DNA of 64,000 nt. Origin: Dehalobacterium formicoaceticum. GTDB lineage: Bacteria > Bacillota > Dehalobacteriia > Dehalobacteriales > Dehalobacteriaceae. Below are positions 33,726 through 43,885 of the stretch, piece by piece (positions within the stretch are counted from its first letter, which is position 1; each line of letters opens with the position of its first letter). The notes beneath the pieces were generated by a model. It ran no database searches and was not told the origin of the DNA. It worked only from the letters and a program-made list of their open reading frames with translations. The DNA is taken from positions 2,548,501 through 2,612,500 of the forward strand of contig NZ_CP022121.1 in the NCBI RefSeq assembly GCF_002224645.1. The letters run 5' to 3'. Both the position numbers and the translations under genes were made by a program.

Positions 33726-34601
33726 ATGAAATCAGTCGGCTTGGTCGTTAATATGACAAAAAAGAATGCCTCCCATGTTGCGGGTCAAATTGTTACCTGG
33801 TTACAAGAGCATAATATTTCGGCATATGAGCACGAAAGCCAGTATTGCAGTATTTCCAAGGATGTTTTGGCTGAAACAGCGCAGAAATTTAACGGGTTGG
33901 ATGCGGTAATTGTTTTGGGCGGGGATGGTACCCTCTTAAACAGTGCCCGGCTGGTAGCACCCCATCAAATCCCCATTTTAGGCATCAATATGGGCAATAT
34001 GGGTTTTTTAACGGAAGTGGATTTGGAGCATCTTTTTGAATCCCTGGAAAGGTTGGTCAAAGGAGAATATTCCTTGGAAGAGCGGATGATGCTGCACTGT
34101 GAACTAAAAAGGTCAGACAAGATCATTCAGGAATTTATTGCTCTAAACGATGTAGTGGTGGCAAAAGGATCCTTTTCCCGGATGATTTTGTTGGATGCCT
34201 TTGTTAATGACCAATATTTGGATACCTATTCCGCCGACGGCATTATTGTTTCCACGCCTACCGGTTCCACCGCCTATTCCTTGTCGGCCGGAGGCCCGAT
34301 TGTGTTTCCGGAAATCGAATTGATGCTGATGACCCCAATTTGTCCTCATACCCTGTTTTCCCGTCCCATGGTGATTGGAGCCAACAATCAAATTCATCTG
34401 GTTTTAAATACCGATTCCGAGGATGTCATGCTAACCATTGACGGTCAAAACGGATATCGATTGGAACAAGGGGATGAGGTTATTGTGCAAAAATCTCCCC
34501 TCCATACCAGGCTGGTACGCTTGAACAGCAAATCATTCGCTGATGTGCTTCGGGCAAAACTGCGGGAAAGCGGTGGTTATCATAAAGAACCAAACTGTTA
34601 A
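33726..34601 (+). CDS. nadK: NAD kinase
   Basis: NadK phosphorylates NAD to NADP. The 291-residue protein has the catalytic GGDGTLLN motif, the NMGNMGFLTE block, and YSADGIIVSTPTGSTAYSLS with the conserved NE/D region. It sits in the ispA-dxs-tlyA-nadK-argR-recN run usual for Firmicutes. Its end overlaps the following methyltransferase gene by about 29 bases. Confidence 0.95.
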   Translation: MKSVGLVVNMTKKNASHVAGQIVTWLQEHNISAYEHESQYCSISKDVLAETAQKFNGLDAVIVLGGDGTLLNSARLVAPHQIPILGINMGNMGFLTEVDLEHLFESLERLVKGEYSLEERMMLHCELKRSDKIIQEFIALNDVVVAKGSFSRMILLDAFVNDQYLDTYSADGIIVSTPTGSTAYSLSAGGPIVFPEIELMLMTPICPHTLFSRPMVIGANNQIHLVLNTDSEDVMLTIDGQNGYRLEQGDEVIVQKSPLHTRLVRLNSKSFADVLRAKLRESGGYHKEPNC

Positions 34602-35169
34602 ATCCGCCGTGGAGTGGTCTCACCAATTTCTGGCTCAAGTGCTTGGACCAGGTTCTTTAGTGATTGATGCTACGGCAGGTAACGGCAGGGATACCCTCTT
34701 TTTGGCAGGTTTAGTAGGAAGGTCAGGCAAGGTTTATGCCTTTGATATTCAGGAAGAAGCCATTATGAAAACCAGGAAACTTCTTGATGATGCCGGGATG
34801 GAAAAACAAGTCTGCCTGTTCCATCAAAGCCATGAAAGGATGGATGAAGTAATTGGGGAAAAGGTAGATGCGATCTTGTTTAATTTAGGTTATCTGCCCG
34901 GAGGAGATACCCGGATTATTACCACCGCCGGGACAACCCTGGGTGCTTTAAAAAAAGCTGCTCTGCTGTTAAAGGATTATGGTCTTTTGGTACTGGTAGT
35001 CTATTGGGGGCATCCGGGGGGTCCGGCGGAAAGAGATGCAGTAGAGGGATGGGCAGCAGATTTATCCCCCAAAGAATGGGATGTAATGAAAATTTCCTTT
35101 CCCAATCATCATTTGGCTCCGTTTGTCATGATCATGCAAAAGAAGTCAGGGGAGGCATCTATACAATGA
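34573..35169 (+). CDS. mnmM: MnmM/YtqB-like tRNA methyltransferase
   Basis: A 198-residue SAM-dependent methyltransferase with motif I VIDATAGNGRDTLFLA and the ILFNLGYLPGGD block typical of the YtqB family, known as MnmM, which makes mnm5s2U34 in tRNA wobble positions in Firmicutes. GTG 34573 is chosen from the start of similarity; an in-frame GTG at 34543 lies further inside nadK. The gene overlaps argR by four bases. Confidence 0.85.
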   Translation: MVIIKNQTVKSAVEWSHQFLAQVLGPGSLVIDATAGNGRDTLFLAGLVGRSGKVYAFDIQEEAIMKTRKLLDDAGMEKQVCLFHQSHERMDEVIGEKVDAILFNLGYLPGGDTRIITTAGTTLGALKKAALLLKDYGLLVLVVYWGHPGGPAERDAVEGWAADLSPKEWDVMKISFPNHHLAPFVMIMQKKSGEASIQ

Positions 35170-35618
35170 AAGCAGCGCGTCAACGAAAGATTCAGGAAAT
35201 CATTGAACATGAAAATATTGAAACCCAGGGGGAACTGACGGAAAAATTAAAAGAACTGGGGTTTTCCGTAACCCAGGCAACTGTTTCCCGGGATATTAAG
35301 GAACTAGGTTTCTTAAAAGTTCCCACCGGCTTAAACAGCGGAAAATACAGCATCCATAGGCAAGCACCCAACCTTCATATCCTGGAAAGAACCAGAAGAT
35401 TGTTCAGAGACAGCATCACCGATATGGATTTCAGTGAAAATATTATTGTGCTGCACACCCTGCCCGGAGCAGCCCAGGCTATTGGTTCCTGCGTTGATCA
35501 TTTGGACTGGCAGGAAATTATCGGCAGCGTCGCCGGGGATGATACTGTTATTGTCGTGATCAAACCTCAGGATCAGGTAGGTGCGATTTTGAAAAAATTA
35601 CAAGCATTGCTGGACTAA
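35166..35618 (+). CDS. argR: Arginine repressor ArgR/AhrC
   Basis: ArgR represses arginine synthesis and activates catabolism with arginine as co-repressor. The 150-residue protein has an N-terminal winged helix (RQRKIQEIIEHENIETQGEL, SVTQATVSRDIKELG) and a C-terminal oligomerisation domain with arginine-binding VAGDDTVIV. ATG 35166 follows GGGGAGG by 11 bases and overlaps the mnmM stop. Position before recN matches other OLE-locus Firmicutes. Confidence 0.95.
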   Translation: MKAARQRKIQEIIEHENIETQGELTEKLKELGFSVTQATVSRDIKELGFLKVPTGLNSGKYSIHRQAPNLHILERTRRLFRDSITDMDFSENIIVLHTLPGAAQAIGSCVDHLDWQEIIGSVAGDDTVIVVIKPQDQVGAILKKLQALLD

Positions 35619-35652
35619 AGAGGATCAGAGAAAAATTGAGGGAGATCTTTAC

Positions 35653-37346
35653 ATGTTAAAAGAATTATATGTGGAGAATTTTGGACTCATTGAACAATCT
35701 ACGATTCATTTTCTTCCGGGGTTTAACGTTTTAACCGGTGAGACAGGAGCCGGCAAATCATTAATCGTCGATGCCTTAGGTCTGATCATCGGCGGCAGGG
35801 GCTCCCAGGATTTTATTCGTTCCGGTGCCGATAAATTAGTACTTCAGGGTACATTTGAAGGTTCTTTCTCCCAGGACTTAAAGAACCTCTTGCTGGAGGC
35901 TGGATTCTCCTGGGAAGATGATACCTTGATTATCATGAGGGAGCTTGCCCGATCCGGCAAAAACACCTGTCGCATTAATTGCCGCACTGTTCCCCTCTCC
36001 TTTATGAAAGAGGTGGGCAAAAAATTGGTCAACATTCATGGTCAGCATGAACATGTGAGCCTCTTGGAAGAAGAAACCCAATTACTTCTCCTAGATCATT
36101 ACGGTGGGCAGGAAGTTTTATCCTGGAAAGAAAAAGCCGGGGCAGCATATGCAAGAATTAAGGATTTGCGCCGGCAAAAAGAAAAATGGCAGGCGAAAAC
36201 AGCGGGTGCGGCCCAAAAAGAAGATGATTTAAAATTCCTCATGGCTGAAATTGAACAGGCGGATTTAACCTTGGGTGAGGATGAGCAGCTGGAAAAAGAA
36301 AGAAAAATGCTGCAGCATAGTGAAAAAATCTCCATGGACAGTAAAATGGCTTATGAGAAACTGTATGGAGGCCGGGAAAAGGGTGCTGGGGATTTAATTA
36401 ATGAAAGTGTGCAATTATTCCAGGAGATCGCTCTTTTAGATGAGCAGGCTGCAGGAATTTTCGAAAAATTAAATGACTTGAATTTCACACTTGAAGATCT
36501 GGTCCGAGAAATCGCTGATTACGCTGGGAACGTTTACAGCAACCCGGAACGATTGGATGAAATTGAACTGAGACTGCTCTTAATCAATAAGCTGAAGAAA
36601 AAATATGGGGCGACCATTCAAGACATCCTTACATATTATCGGGAAGCAGAGGAAGAATTAGCTGCCTTGGCCGAGGAGGAAACGGATTTTAAAGAAATTG
36701 ATGCTTCCTTACATCAAGCGGAGGAATCATATCAGCATATTTGCAGCCATCTTTCACAATTAAGACATGAGGCAGGACAGGCCCTCTCCCAGGCTGTGAC
36801 AGAGGAATTACATCAACTGCATATGAAGTCCGCGCAATTTTCCGTTTTCGTTACAGAAGCAGATGATGGACGGACAGGTAAAGATAAGGTGGCTTTTTTG
36901 GTCAGTCCCAATGTGGGAGAGGAAATGAAACCGGTGATCAAAATTGCCTCCGGCGGAGAATTATCCCGGATTATGTTGGGGCTCAAGGTGATCTTAAGCC
37001 AATTGGATCAAATCCCCACCTTGATCTTTGACGAAATTGACAGTGGCCTGGGGGAAAAGCAGTTTATAATGTGGCGGAAAAGTTAAAAACCATCGCCCGG
37101 TCTTGTCAGGTTATTTCCGTCACCCACGCGCCGGTGATTGCCGCTTTTGCAGATCAACATTTAAAAATTTCCAAAGAAGAAAAAGAAGGAAGAACCTTCA
37201 CCGTGATCAGAAAATTAACCGGTGACCAGGTTGTACTGGAACTAAGCAGAATGCTCACCGGAGATCAGGTTTCGGAAGTAACTTTATCCCAGGCCAAAGA
37301 ATTGCTGAAAATGGGAAATGACGGTAATGATATGCTACAAATATAA
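35653..37346 (+). CDS. recN: DNA repair protein RecN, frameshifted
   Basis: RecN is an SMC-like ATPase of double-strand-break repair. The frame starts with the N-terminal ATPase half (TGETGAGKSLIVDALGLI), continues through a coiled coil (about 160-360) and reaches IKIASGGELSRIMLG and LIFDEIDSGLG. There the frame breaks: adding one G to the G run at 37050-37054 restores GKAVYNVAEKL and continues to 37346, ending normally. Repaired length is about 564 residues, normal for RecN. As sequenced, the protein would stop at 37086 without its last helices and D-loop region. Either a real one-base deletion or a homopolymer sequencing error. Confidence 0.88.
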
Positions 37347-37369
37347 TTCAATTAACATCTTTGATTTTA

Positions 37370-37392
37370 AGTGCCAATTGGGGCACTTTTTT
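37370..37392 (+). terminator. Terminator after recN
   Basis: AGTGCC/GGCACT followed by six T. Confidence 0.75.
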
Positions 37393-37566
37393 ATTTGCTG
37401 CGAAAAATTACTTAATAATCAAAAAGTGTAATCGGATATGGCTTTGAGCCATCTGGCAACAAAAACCTCACCTTGATGTTCTATTGAAGAGGATAAAAGA
37501 AAAATGAAAAGGTTAACTTAAGTTTAGCCAGGATATCAAATCAAATCAACGTGAGGAGTGATCAAA

Positions 37567-38925
37567 ATGCCCCCCCAGCCACGCATCCTTCAAAAAGTTC
37601 TGCTGCTCATTATTATTTTCAGTACTTCATTTACTACCGCTTTTTATTCGTATTTTTTACTGCCCAGTGAACAAAAGCTTTCTGTAGGTGATGCCCTTAA
37701 TCTGCCCCAGCTGCTGACCCCAGGAATTGATCATCATTTAAGTGTATATGTGGAAAGCAATAAAAACAATGTTCTTAAAATTAATGGTTACCCGGTTACG
37801 CAAAAAATATACAAATATAATGGTGAGCAGGCAGTAGTGACAGAGCCTGGGCAATTAAATCTGAGTTTAAAATTATTTGGCGTCATCCCCATTAAGAACA
37901 TGATGGTTGATGTCCTGCCTGAGATTGAAGTGATCCCCGGCGGACATTCTGTAGGTGTTATGCTGCAAACCGAGGGTATTATGGCGGTAGGACATGCACC
38001 TGTTTATCGGAATGACGGAACCTATGCATATCCCGCCAAAGAAGCCGGTATTGAGTTAGGAGATAATATTTTAGCAATTAACGACAGCAAAATCAAAAAT
38101 GAAAAAAATGCTGCTGAATTAATTCATCAATTCGGAGCAAAAGGAACATTGAAATTATTAGTGAGAAGAGATGGTAAAGAAAAAATAATTTCCGTTGAGC
38201 CGGAGTTTTGCCAGGACACGAAAACGTATCGCATTGGTCTTTATATCAGAGATAATGCCGCCGGGGTTGGTACGATCACCTTTTATGAGCCTAAAGGCAA
38301 AAAATATGGTGCTCTAGGTCACATGATTGCTGATTTGGATACCGTTGATCAAGCGGAAAAGGGCCGCATTGTGAAAGCGGACATTCAGGGCATTAAGCCG
38401 GGAAAAAAGGGCGATCCTGGGGAAAAAATCGGCCTCTTTGATGGCAAAGAATTAGAAGGAAATATAGAGATTAATTCTAATTTTGGGATATTTGGAAAAT
38501 TAGAAGAACCCTTGGTTAATCCTTTCTTCAAAAACGGCATTTCCATTGCATTATCCAATCAAATATCCGAAGGCCCTGCTGAAATAATTACCGTCATTGC
38601 AGGAGACAAACTGGAAAAATTCGACATTGAGATTGAACGTGTCTTGCCTCAGCATCAACCTACAGGTAAAGGATTAATCATTCAGATTACAGATCCCAAG
38701 CTTTTGAAAGCGACAGGCGGAATTATCCAGGGTATGAGCGGCAGCCCCATCATACAGGGGGGAAAACTGGTCGGTGCCGTAACTCATGTCTTCGTCAATG
38801 ACCCCACCAAAGGATATGGCTGCCTGGCGGAATGGATGATTTTAGAAGCAGGAATTGTTCATAAAGAAGCAGCATCCTTCCCGGAGATTATGACGAAATC
38901 TCCGGTTTTTATGTTTAATTTGTAA
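37567..38925 (+). CDS. spoIVB: SpoIVB peptidase
   Basis: SpoIVB is a secreted serine peptidase (S55) that signals from the forespore to activate pro-sigma-K processing. The product of about 452 residues has an N-terminal membrane helix, a PDZ domain (about 120-215, with GIELGDNILAINDSKI) and the C-terminal peptidase with catalytic Ser in GMSGSPIIQ and His in the GALGHMIADLD region. GAGGAG lies 8 bases before ATG 37567. The order recN-spoIVB-spo0A is conserved in endospore formers. Confidence 0.94.
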   Translation: MPPQPRILQKVLLLIIIFSTSFTTAFYSYFLLPSEQKLSVGDALNLPQLLTPGIDHHLSVYVESNKNNVLKINGYPVTQKIYKYNGEQAVVTEPGQLNLSLKLFGVIPIKNMMVDVLPEIEVIPGGHSVGVMLQTEGIMAVGHAPVYRNDGTYAYPAKEAGIELGDNILAINDSKIKNEKNAAELIHQFGAKGTLKLLVRRDGKEKIISVEPEFCQDTKTYRIGLYIRDNAAGVGTITFYEPKGKKYGALGHMIADLDTVDQAEKGRIVKADIQGIKPGKKGDPGEKIGLFDGKELEGNIEINSNFGIFGKLEEPLVNPFFKNGISIALSNQISEGPAEIITVIAGDKLEKFDIEIERVLPQHQPTGKGLIIQITDPKLLKATGGIIQGMSGSPIIQGGKLVGAVTHVFVNDPTKGYGCLAEWMILEAGIVHKEAASFPEIMTKSPVFMFNL

Positions 38926-38976
38926 GAATAAAAACACTATTTCAAAAGTGTGTTTGGGAGGAATACCATCTTAAGC

Positions 38977-38983
38977 TGTCGAA
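38977..38983 (+). promoter_or_regulatory. 0A box before spo0A
   Basis: TGTCGAA matches the Spo0A binding site core and lies about 60 bases before spo0A, consistent with autoregulation. Confidence 0.5.
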
Positions 38984-39044
38984 CAATAAACAATGGAAAA
39001 AATAAACATAGAAAAATATATGTTTTGAAGGCGGGGTAATTATT

Positions 39045-39815
39045 ATGGAAGAGAAAGTTAAAATTTTAATCGCTGATGATAATCGGGATTTTTGCGAAAT
39101 TATGAAAGATTATCTTCAAAACCAAGATGATTTTCAATTGTGCGGAATAGCTTATAATGGTCTTGAAGCCTTGGAATTGGTGGAACAGACAGAACCTGAT
39201 GTTTTGATTTTGGATATCATCATGCCCCATTTGGACGGCATCGGAGTGTTGGAAAAACTGGACTATCTTTCAATTCACGGAAGACCAAAAGTCATTATCC
39301 TTTCTGCTCTGGGACATGAATTAACGACCCAAAGAGCAGTGCAATTAGGTGCAGATTATTATGTCCTGAAACCTTTCGATCTGGAGGTGCTGGGTAATCG
39401 GGTACGCCAACTAGCATGGGGAAAAGCAAGCGCTCCGGCACCCTCCTTACCTGTTAAAGCCAAAAATTTGGATGCGGAGGTAACCAATATCATCCATCAG
39501 ATGGGCGTTCCGGCTCATATTAAAGGCTATCAATATCTGAGAGATGCGATTTTAATGGTCATTGATGAAGTTAGTCTTTTAGGAGCCATTACCAAAGAAT
39601 TATATCCAATGATTGGCGAAAAATATAATACCACGGCCAGCCGGGTAGAGAGAGCAATCCGTCATGCCATTGAACTGGCCTGGGATCGTGGCAATGTGGA
39701 AATGATGAACAAATTTTTTGGTTATACCATTAACGTTGACCGGGGCAAACCCACCAATTCGGAGTTTATTGCCATGGTGGCAGATAAATTAAGAATTTCA
39801 CAGAAGCTGGCTTAG
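39045..39815 (+). CDS. spo0A: Stage 0 sporulation protein A
   Basis: Spo0A is the master response regulator of sporulation. The 256-residue protein has a receiver (ADDNRDF acidic pocket, [13 protein letters not shown] phosphoacceptor Asp, KPFD Lys) and the Spo0A DNA-binding domain with [20 protein letters not shown] and [14 protein letters not shown], nearly invariant in endospore formers. GAAGGCGGGG lies before ATG. Its presence confirms the spore-forming lifestyle. Confidence 0.97.
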   Translation: MEEKVKILIADDNRDFCEIMKDYLQNQDDFQLCGIAYNGLEALELVEQTEPDVLILDIIMPHLDGIGVLEKLDYLSIHGRPKVIILSALGHELTTQRAVQLGADYYVLKPFDLEVLGNRVRQLAWGKASAPAPSLPVKAKNLDAEVTNIIHQMGVPAHIKGYQYLRDAILMVIDEVSLLGAITKELYPMIGEKYNTTASRVERAIRHAIELAWDRGNVEMMNKFFGYTINVDRGKPTNSEFIAMVADKLRISQKLA

Positions 39816-39943
39816 TTTATTTATTCAAATACATATAATCTATTCGTAATGAACCTAGTAATGAACCTATTAAGCATTACGAACCTTAACCCACCGAACT
39901 TATATCTAAAAACTATATCTGAAGTGAACATTTACTATGTACA

Positions 39944-39995
39944 AACCTCTGTTTTTACTTATGATCATAAGTGAAATATGGAGGTTTTCTTTTTC
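39944..39995 (+). terminator. Terminator after spo0A
   Basis: AACCTC/GAGGTT with inner CTTATGATCATAAG palindrome, followed by TTCTTTTTC. Just upstream, TTCGTAATG/CATTACGAA (39848 region) forms another pairing. Confidence 0.65.
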
Positions 39996-40084
39996 TTCTT
40001 ATATAAGGACCGAGGTTTTCCAATCAGTATAAATTTTGGTTATTAATCACATACTAATTAAAATTTTGGTTGGTGAAAAGGCCC

Positions 40085-41200
40085 ATGAAAGGAAAGATCA
40101 GGCGGGGTTTAAGAACAAAAGAGCTTGTAAAAAGCCTAGAACCCCATGAAATTGCAGTCATCGTCCATGAAGATATTGATGAGCTGGCGGCACGAGCTTT
40201 AGTGGCGGCAAAAGTGCAAGGAGTCATCAATACCGCCGCCAGTATTTCGGGGAAATACCCCCATCGGGGGCCGGAAGCCCTCCTCGATGCCGGCATTCCT
40301 GTCCTTGACCAAGTGGGCAGAGATTTTTTTGACCGGGTTGATGATGGCCTGGAAATTGAAATCAAAGGCGGGGAAATCTTTGCCGGAGGTCGTTGTCTGG
40401 GTCATGGTCAACTCTTATCCAGGAGAGTCATCCAGGAAAAAGCACATCTGGGAGAAGAACACTTTAACCTTCAATTAGGAAAATTTATTCATAATACTAT
40501 TGAGTATGCCTCCAAAGAACAGGACCTGATCGGCCGGGATTTGGTTCTGCCGGAAATGAACATGGAATTCCGCGGCCGTCACACCCTGATCGTGGTGCGG
40601 GGGAAAAATTATCTGGAAGATTTAAATGTGATTCGGCCCTATATCAACGAGGTGAAACCGATTCTCATCGGTGTGGATGGGGGTGCCGACGCCCTCAGAA
40701 GCTTTGGTTATCAGCCTGATTTAATTATTGGAGATATGGATTCCATCTCAGATGCGACGCTCAAATGCGGGGCGGAACTTCTTGTCCATGCCTATGGGGA
40801 CGGCCGGGCACCGGGCATGGATAGAATCGCCGCCTTAGGTTTAAAAGCGAAGGTGCTGCCTGCTCCCGGGACCAGTGAAGATGCGGCGATGCTTTTGGCT
40901 TATCAATTGGGCACGGAATTGATTGTGGCTGTGGGCAGTCACTCCAATGTTATTGATTTTTTGGAAAAAGGACGTCAGGGAATGGCCAGTACTTTTTTGA
41001 CACGCCTGAAGGTGGGCTCCATTTTAGTTGATGCCAAAGGAGTGAGCAAGCTTTATCGTCAAAAACTAAAAATTCGTTATATTGTCCTGCTTGTGATCGC
41101 TGCCCTGATTCCTTTTTTTATTTACAGCTTTATCTCACCGCAGGTTTCCCAATTCCTGAGGCTGCTTTATATGAAATTACGCATTCTGATTAAAATGTAG
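40085..41200 (+). CDS. steA: SteA-like cytokinetic ring protein
   Basis: The roughly 371-residue protein begins MKGKIRRGLRTKELV, followed by IAVIVHEDIDELAAR, a middle domain resembling thiamine pyrophosphokinase (GVDGGADALRSFGYQPDLIIGDMDS) and ends with a membrane helix and basic tail. This layout is the SteA family, placed at the division ring in actinobacteria. ATG 40085 is preferred from similarity; TTG 40070 and GTG 40073 in frame lack ribosome sites. It is followed by GT2, MraY-like and DUF3866 genes as in many clostridia. Confidence 0.85.
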   Translation: MKGKIRRGLRTKELVKSLEPHEIAVIVHEDIDELAARALVAAKVQGVINTAASISGKYPHRGPEALLDAGIPVLDQVGRDFFDRVDDGLEIEIKGGEIFAGGRCLGHGQLLSRRVIQEKAHLGEEHFNLQLGKFIHNTIEYASKEQDLIGRDLVLPEMNMEFRGRHTLIVVRGKNYLEDLNVIRPYINEVKPILIGVDGGADALRSFGYQPDLIIGDMDSISDATLKCGAELLVHAYGDGRAPGMDRIAALGLKAKVLPAPGTSEDAAMLLAYQLGTELIVAVGSHSNVIDFLEKGRQGMASTFLTRLKVGSILVDAKGVSKLYRQKLKIRYIVLLVIAALIPFFIYSFISPQVSQFLRLLYMKLRILIKM

Positions 41201-41245
41201 CAAGAGGAAATGGGAATATAAAATTATAAGAATTCAGGTGAAACC

Positions 41246-41923
41246 ATGGAGGTAAGTCTTCTGATTCCCGCTTACAATGCCGGTGCTTTGATTCAACAGA
41301 CGATCCAATCCGTCCAAACTGCATTTCCTGATTTTAAAGAAATCATCGTCGTGGATGACGGCTCCCAGGATGATACCAAAATAAAAGCGGCAAATGCAGG
41401 CGCCCGAGTGCTAAGGTTGGAAAAAAATAGGGGTAAGGGCAATGCCTTGAATCAAGGGGCACCTTTGGTACAGGGAGAGATCGTAGTTCTGCTGGATGCA
41501 GATCTGGGGGAAAGCGCAGCCATGTTTATGCCATTATTAATACCGGTGCTAAATCAAAAAGCCGATGTGACCATCGCAAAATTTCCGCCCCCTCCCATTA
41601 AGGGCGGTTTTGGATGGGTAAAGGGGTTGGCCCGGCATGGCATTTTTTCTTTAACGGGAAAAAATATTGTCTCTCCTTTATCCGGGCAAAGGGTGATGAC
41701 CCGGGAGGTTTTCCAAAGCCTTTTACCCTTTCAGGAGGGTTTCGGCGTAGAAGTAGGTGCTGCCATTGATATCCTGAAGCAGGGCTGGCGATGGGAGGAA
41801 ATAGAGATTGATAATCTGCATCATGCTTATACAGGGCGTAATTTAGGCGGTTTTTTACACCGGGGCCGGCAGTTTTATGATATCTCCCGGACTCTTATCA
41901 AGAAATCAGGAGAAAGATCATAG
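41246..41923 (+). CDS. Glycosyltransferase family 2
   Basis: A 225-residue GT-A fold enzyme: LIPAYNAGALIQQTIQSV at the start, IIVVDDGSQDDT, GKGNALNQGAPL, and the DxD in VVLLDADLG. Such enzymes move a sugar from a nucleotide donor; the acceptor here is unknown, but the adjacent MraY-like phosphosugar transferase suggests a wall-linked polymer or lipid-linked sugar. The end overlaps the region just before the next start. Confidence 0.88.
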   Translation: MEVSLLIPAYNAGALIQQTIQSVQTAFPDFKEIIVVDDGSQDDTKIKAANAGARVLRLEKNRGKGNALNQGAPLVQGEIVVLLDADLGESAAMFMPLLIPVLNQKADVTIAKFPPPPIKGGFGWVKGLARHGIFSLTGKNIVSPLSGQRVMTREVFQSLLPFQEGFGVEVGAAIDILKQGWRWEEIEIDNLHHAYTGRNLGGFLHRGRQFYDISRTLIKKSGERS

Positions 41924-41933
41924 GGAATATAAG

Positions 41934-42749
41934 ATGGCAAACATTATCTTTTTTATCATCGCCTTTACAATTTCTTATTATATTACGCCCAAGATTTTGG
42001 AGATGCTGAGCAGGGGAGGCATCAAGGAAAAGAATATCCGGGGCAGGACCATCCCTGTTGCGGCAGGCATTATTTTTACTGCCGTGTTGGCGCCAGTCTT
42101 TTTCCTGCAAGCTTTATTTTTTGATTATGGGACGGAAGCTTATATGTACCTGGGATTTGTGACCTTGGTTTCTTTCGCAGGTTTCGTGGATGATGCCGCC
42201 GGAACCGGGGAGAGCAAAGGATTTTCCGGACACTTTTCTTATCTGTTGCATCAAAAAAAATGGACCACCGGGATTTGGAAGGTGGCCCTTTGCGGGATCA
42301 CAGCTGCTCTGGCATCCCTTGTCTTCAGTAATTCCTGGTATGATTTGATCATTAATACGCTCCTCATCGCCCTGATGGCAAATTTCTTCAACCTTTTGGA
42401 TGTCTGTCCGGGGCGCAGCATTAAAGTTTTTTTGTTGGGTTCCCTTTTGATCATGGTTTTTCTTCCTTCGGATACTGTGAATATTTTGCTGCTTCCTTTA
42501 TTAGGCGCAGTAGGTGCTTATGCCATTTATGATTTTCAGGGCCAAGGGATGATGGGTGATGCCGGATCCAATGTGCTGGGTCTGGCCTTGGGACTCACCC
42601 TGGTGGCCGCAGGAAGTCTAAGTTTGCGGGTGGTGACACTTGTTCTTCTTGTGCTCCTGCACGGAGTTTCTGAAAAAATTTCCTTTTCAGAGATTATCAA
42701 AAACAACAAAATGCTTGATCAGCTGGATCGCTTGGGAAGGAGAGATTAA
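41934..42749 (+). CDS. MraY/WecA-like phosphosugar transferase
   Basis: A 271-residue protein with about nine membrane helices and the family motifs: AGFVDDAAGT (DD), NFFNLLDVCPGRSIKV with the NLxD/D pattern and GMMGDAGSNVLGLALG. It resembles polyprenyl-phosphate GlcNAc-1-phosphate transferases but the C-terminal HxxHH motif is not obvious, so the reaction is uncertain. ATG 41934 follows TAGGGAATATAAG. Part of the steA-GT2-MraY-like-DUF3866 run. Confidence 0.8.
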   Translation: MANIIFFIIAFTISYYITPKILEMLSRGGIKEKNIRGRTIPVAAGIIFTAVLAPVFFLQALFFDYGTEAYMYLGFVTLVSFAGFVDDAAGTGESKGFSGHFSYLLHQKKWTTGIWKVALCGITAALASLVFSNSWYDLIINTLLIALMANFFNLLDVCPGRSIKVFLLGSLLIMVFLPSDTVNILLLPLLGAVGAYAIYDFQGQGMMGDAGSNVLGLALGLTLVAAGSLSLRVVTLVLLVLLHGVSEKISFSEIIKNNKMLDQLDRLGRRD

Positions 42750-42754
42750 AGCAA

Positions 42755-43849
42755 ATGGAAAGAATTGAATCCAAAATTGGCAAGGTGAAAAATATCCTTA
42801 TGCAAAGGGAAGGATTTTCAGAAATTGAGGTTGCTTTGGAGGGGCGCCTGGAAAAAGCGATTAATTATGAGGATCTGACCGGAAAGATCGATTTGGGAGA
42901 CCGGGTCTTATTAAATACCACCGGTGTCAAGCTTGGTTTGGGAACCGGGGGTTATCATTTTGTTGAGACCAACCTGTCCCATCCCCTGACCTCGCTTGCG
43001 GGCAAAGGTCACATTATGAAACTCAACTACACACCTCAACAAATAAAGGTCCTCAGTGTGGAAGAGGAAGCGGCGGGTTTTCAGGAGGTATTTAACAATT
43101 TTCACTCCCTGGAAGGTTTGCCGGTGATGATCTTTTCCCTGCACAGTGCCTTAGCTCCTTTGGTCCTATCCTATAAGCTGATCCAGCCCCAAGCCCGCCT
43201 GGCTTATATTATGACCGACGGCGGCGCCTTGCCGGCAGCCTTCAGTCATACTTTAGCCCGCTTAAAGGAGGAGGGTTGGATTAAAACTGTGCTGACCAGC
43301 GGACATACCTTTGGGGGAGATTATGAAGCGGTCAATATTTATTCCGCTCTCATTGCGGCCAAAGAAATTGCCGGAGCAGATGCCGTCTTAATGGGGTTGG
43401 GTCCCGGACATGTGGGTACCGGGACAAAATGGGGTTTTAGTGCCATCCAATTAGGGGAAGGGGTGAATGCCGTCAATATTTTGGGCGGTCGGCCGATTTT
43501 TTGTCCCCGGATCAGTTTTTTAGATCCACGTTTGCGCCATCAGGGTATCAGCCACCAGTCCCTGACCATTCTCTCTCAGGTAACTTTGTCGCCGGCCCTC
43601 GTAGTGCTGCCTCACTTACCCGAGGAACAGGAAAAAATGATTAAGCAGCAAATCGAAGCATACAAAATTGAAGAAAAACATAGTGTGATTTGGGAGCATG
43701 GAAAAATGGGCTGGGAGCATTTACAGGAAACCTCTTATTCTTTTCAAACCATGGGCAGAGGACTTTCGGAAGATCAAGCCTACTTTTTGGGCATCTGCGC
43801 CGGCGGCATTTATGCTGCCAAGATCGCCGAAGGAAAAGGATTCAATTAA
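42755..43849 (+). CDS. DUF3866 family protein
   Basis: The 364-residue protein matches DUF3866: it opens with a small beta domain (LLNTTGVKLGLGTGG, ETNLSH) and continues with an alpha/beta body (AYIMTDGGALPAAFSHT, VLTSGHTFGGDYEAVN, MGLGPGHVGTGTKWGFSAI). Function unknown; it may bind a nucleotide or sugar through the GGYH and GPGHVGTG loops. The gene follows the MraY-like gene by five bases and is part of the conserved clostridial cluster. Confidence 0.85.
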   Translation: MERIESKIGKVKNILMQREGFSEIEVALEGRLEKAINYEDLTGKIDLGDRVLLNTTGVKLGLGTGGYHFVETNLSHPLTSLAGKGHIMKLNYTPQQIKVLSVEEEAAGFQEVFNNFHSLEGLPVMIFSLHSALAPLVLSYKLIQPQARLAYIMTDGGALPAAFSHTLARLKEEGWIKTVLTSGHTFGGDYEAVNIYSALIAAKEIAGADAVLMGLGPGHVGTGTKWGFSAIQLGEGVNAVNILGGRPIFCPRISFLDPRLRHQGISHQSLTILSQVTLSPALVVLPHLPEEQEKMIKQQIEAYKIEEKHSVIWEHGKMGWEHLQETSYSFQTMGRGLSEDQAYFLGICAGGIYAAKIAEGKGFN

Positions 43850-43885
43850 GGATTTCTTTCAGGTAAGCATCTTAAGGCAAGGATC

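Noticed and set aside
37050-37054. Programmed frameshift in recN
   Set aside because: The G run is not in a known slippery arrangement and the required shift would be in a region with no stimulatory structure; an indel is the simpler reading.
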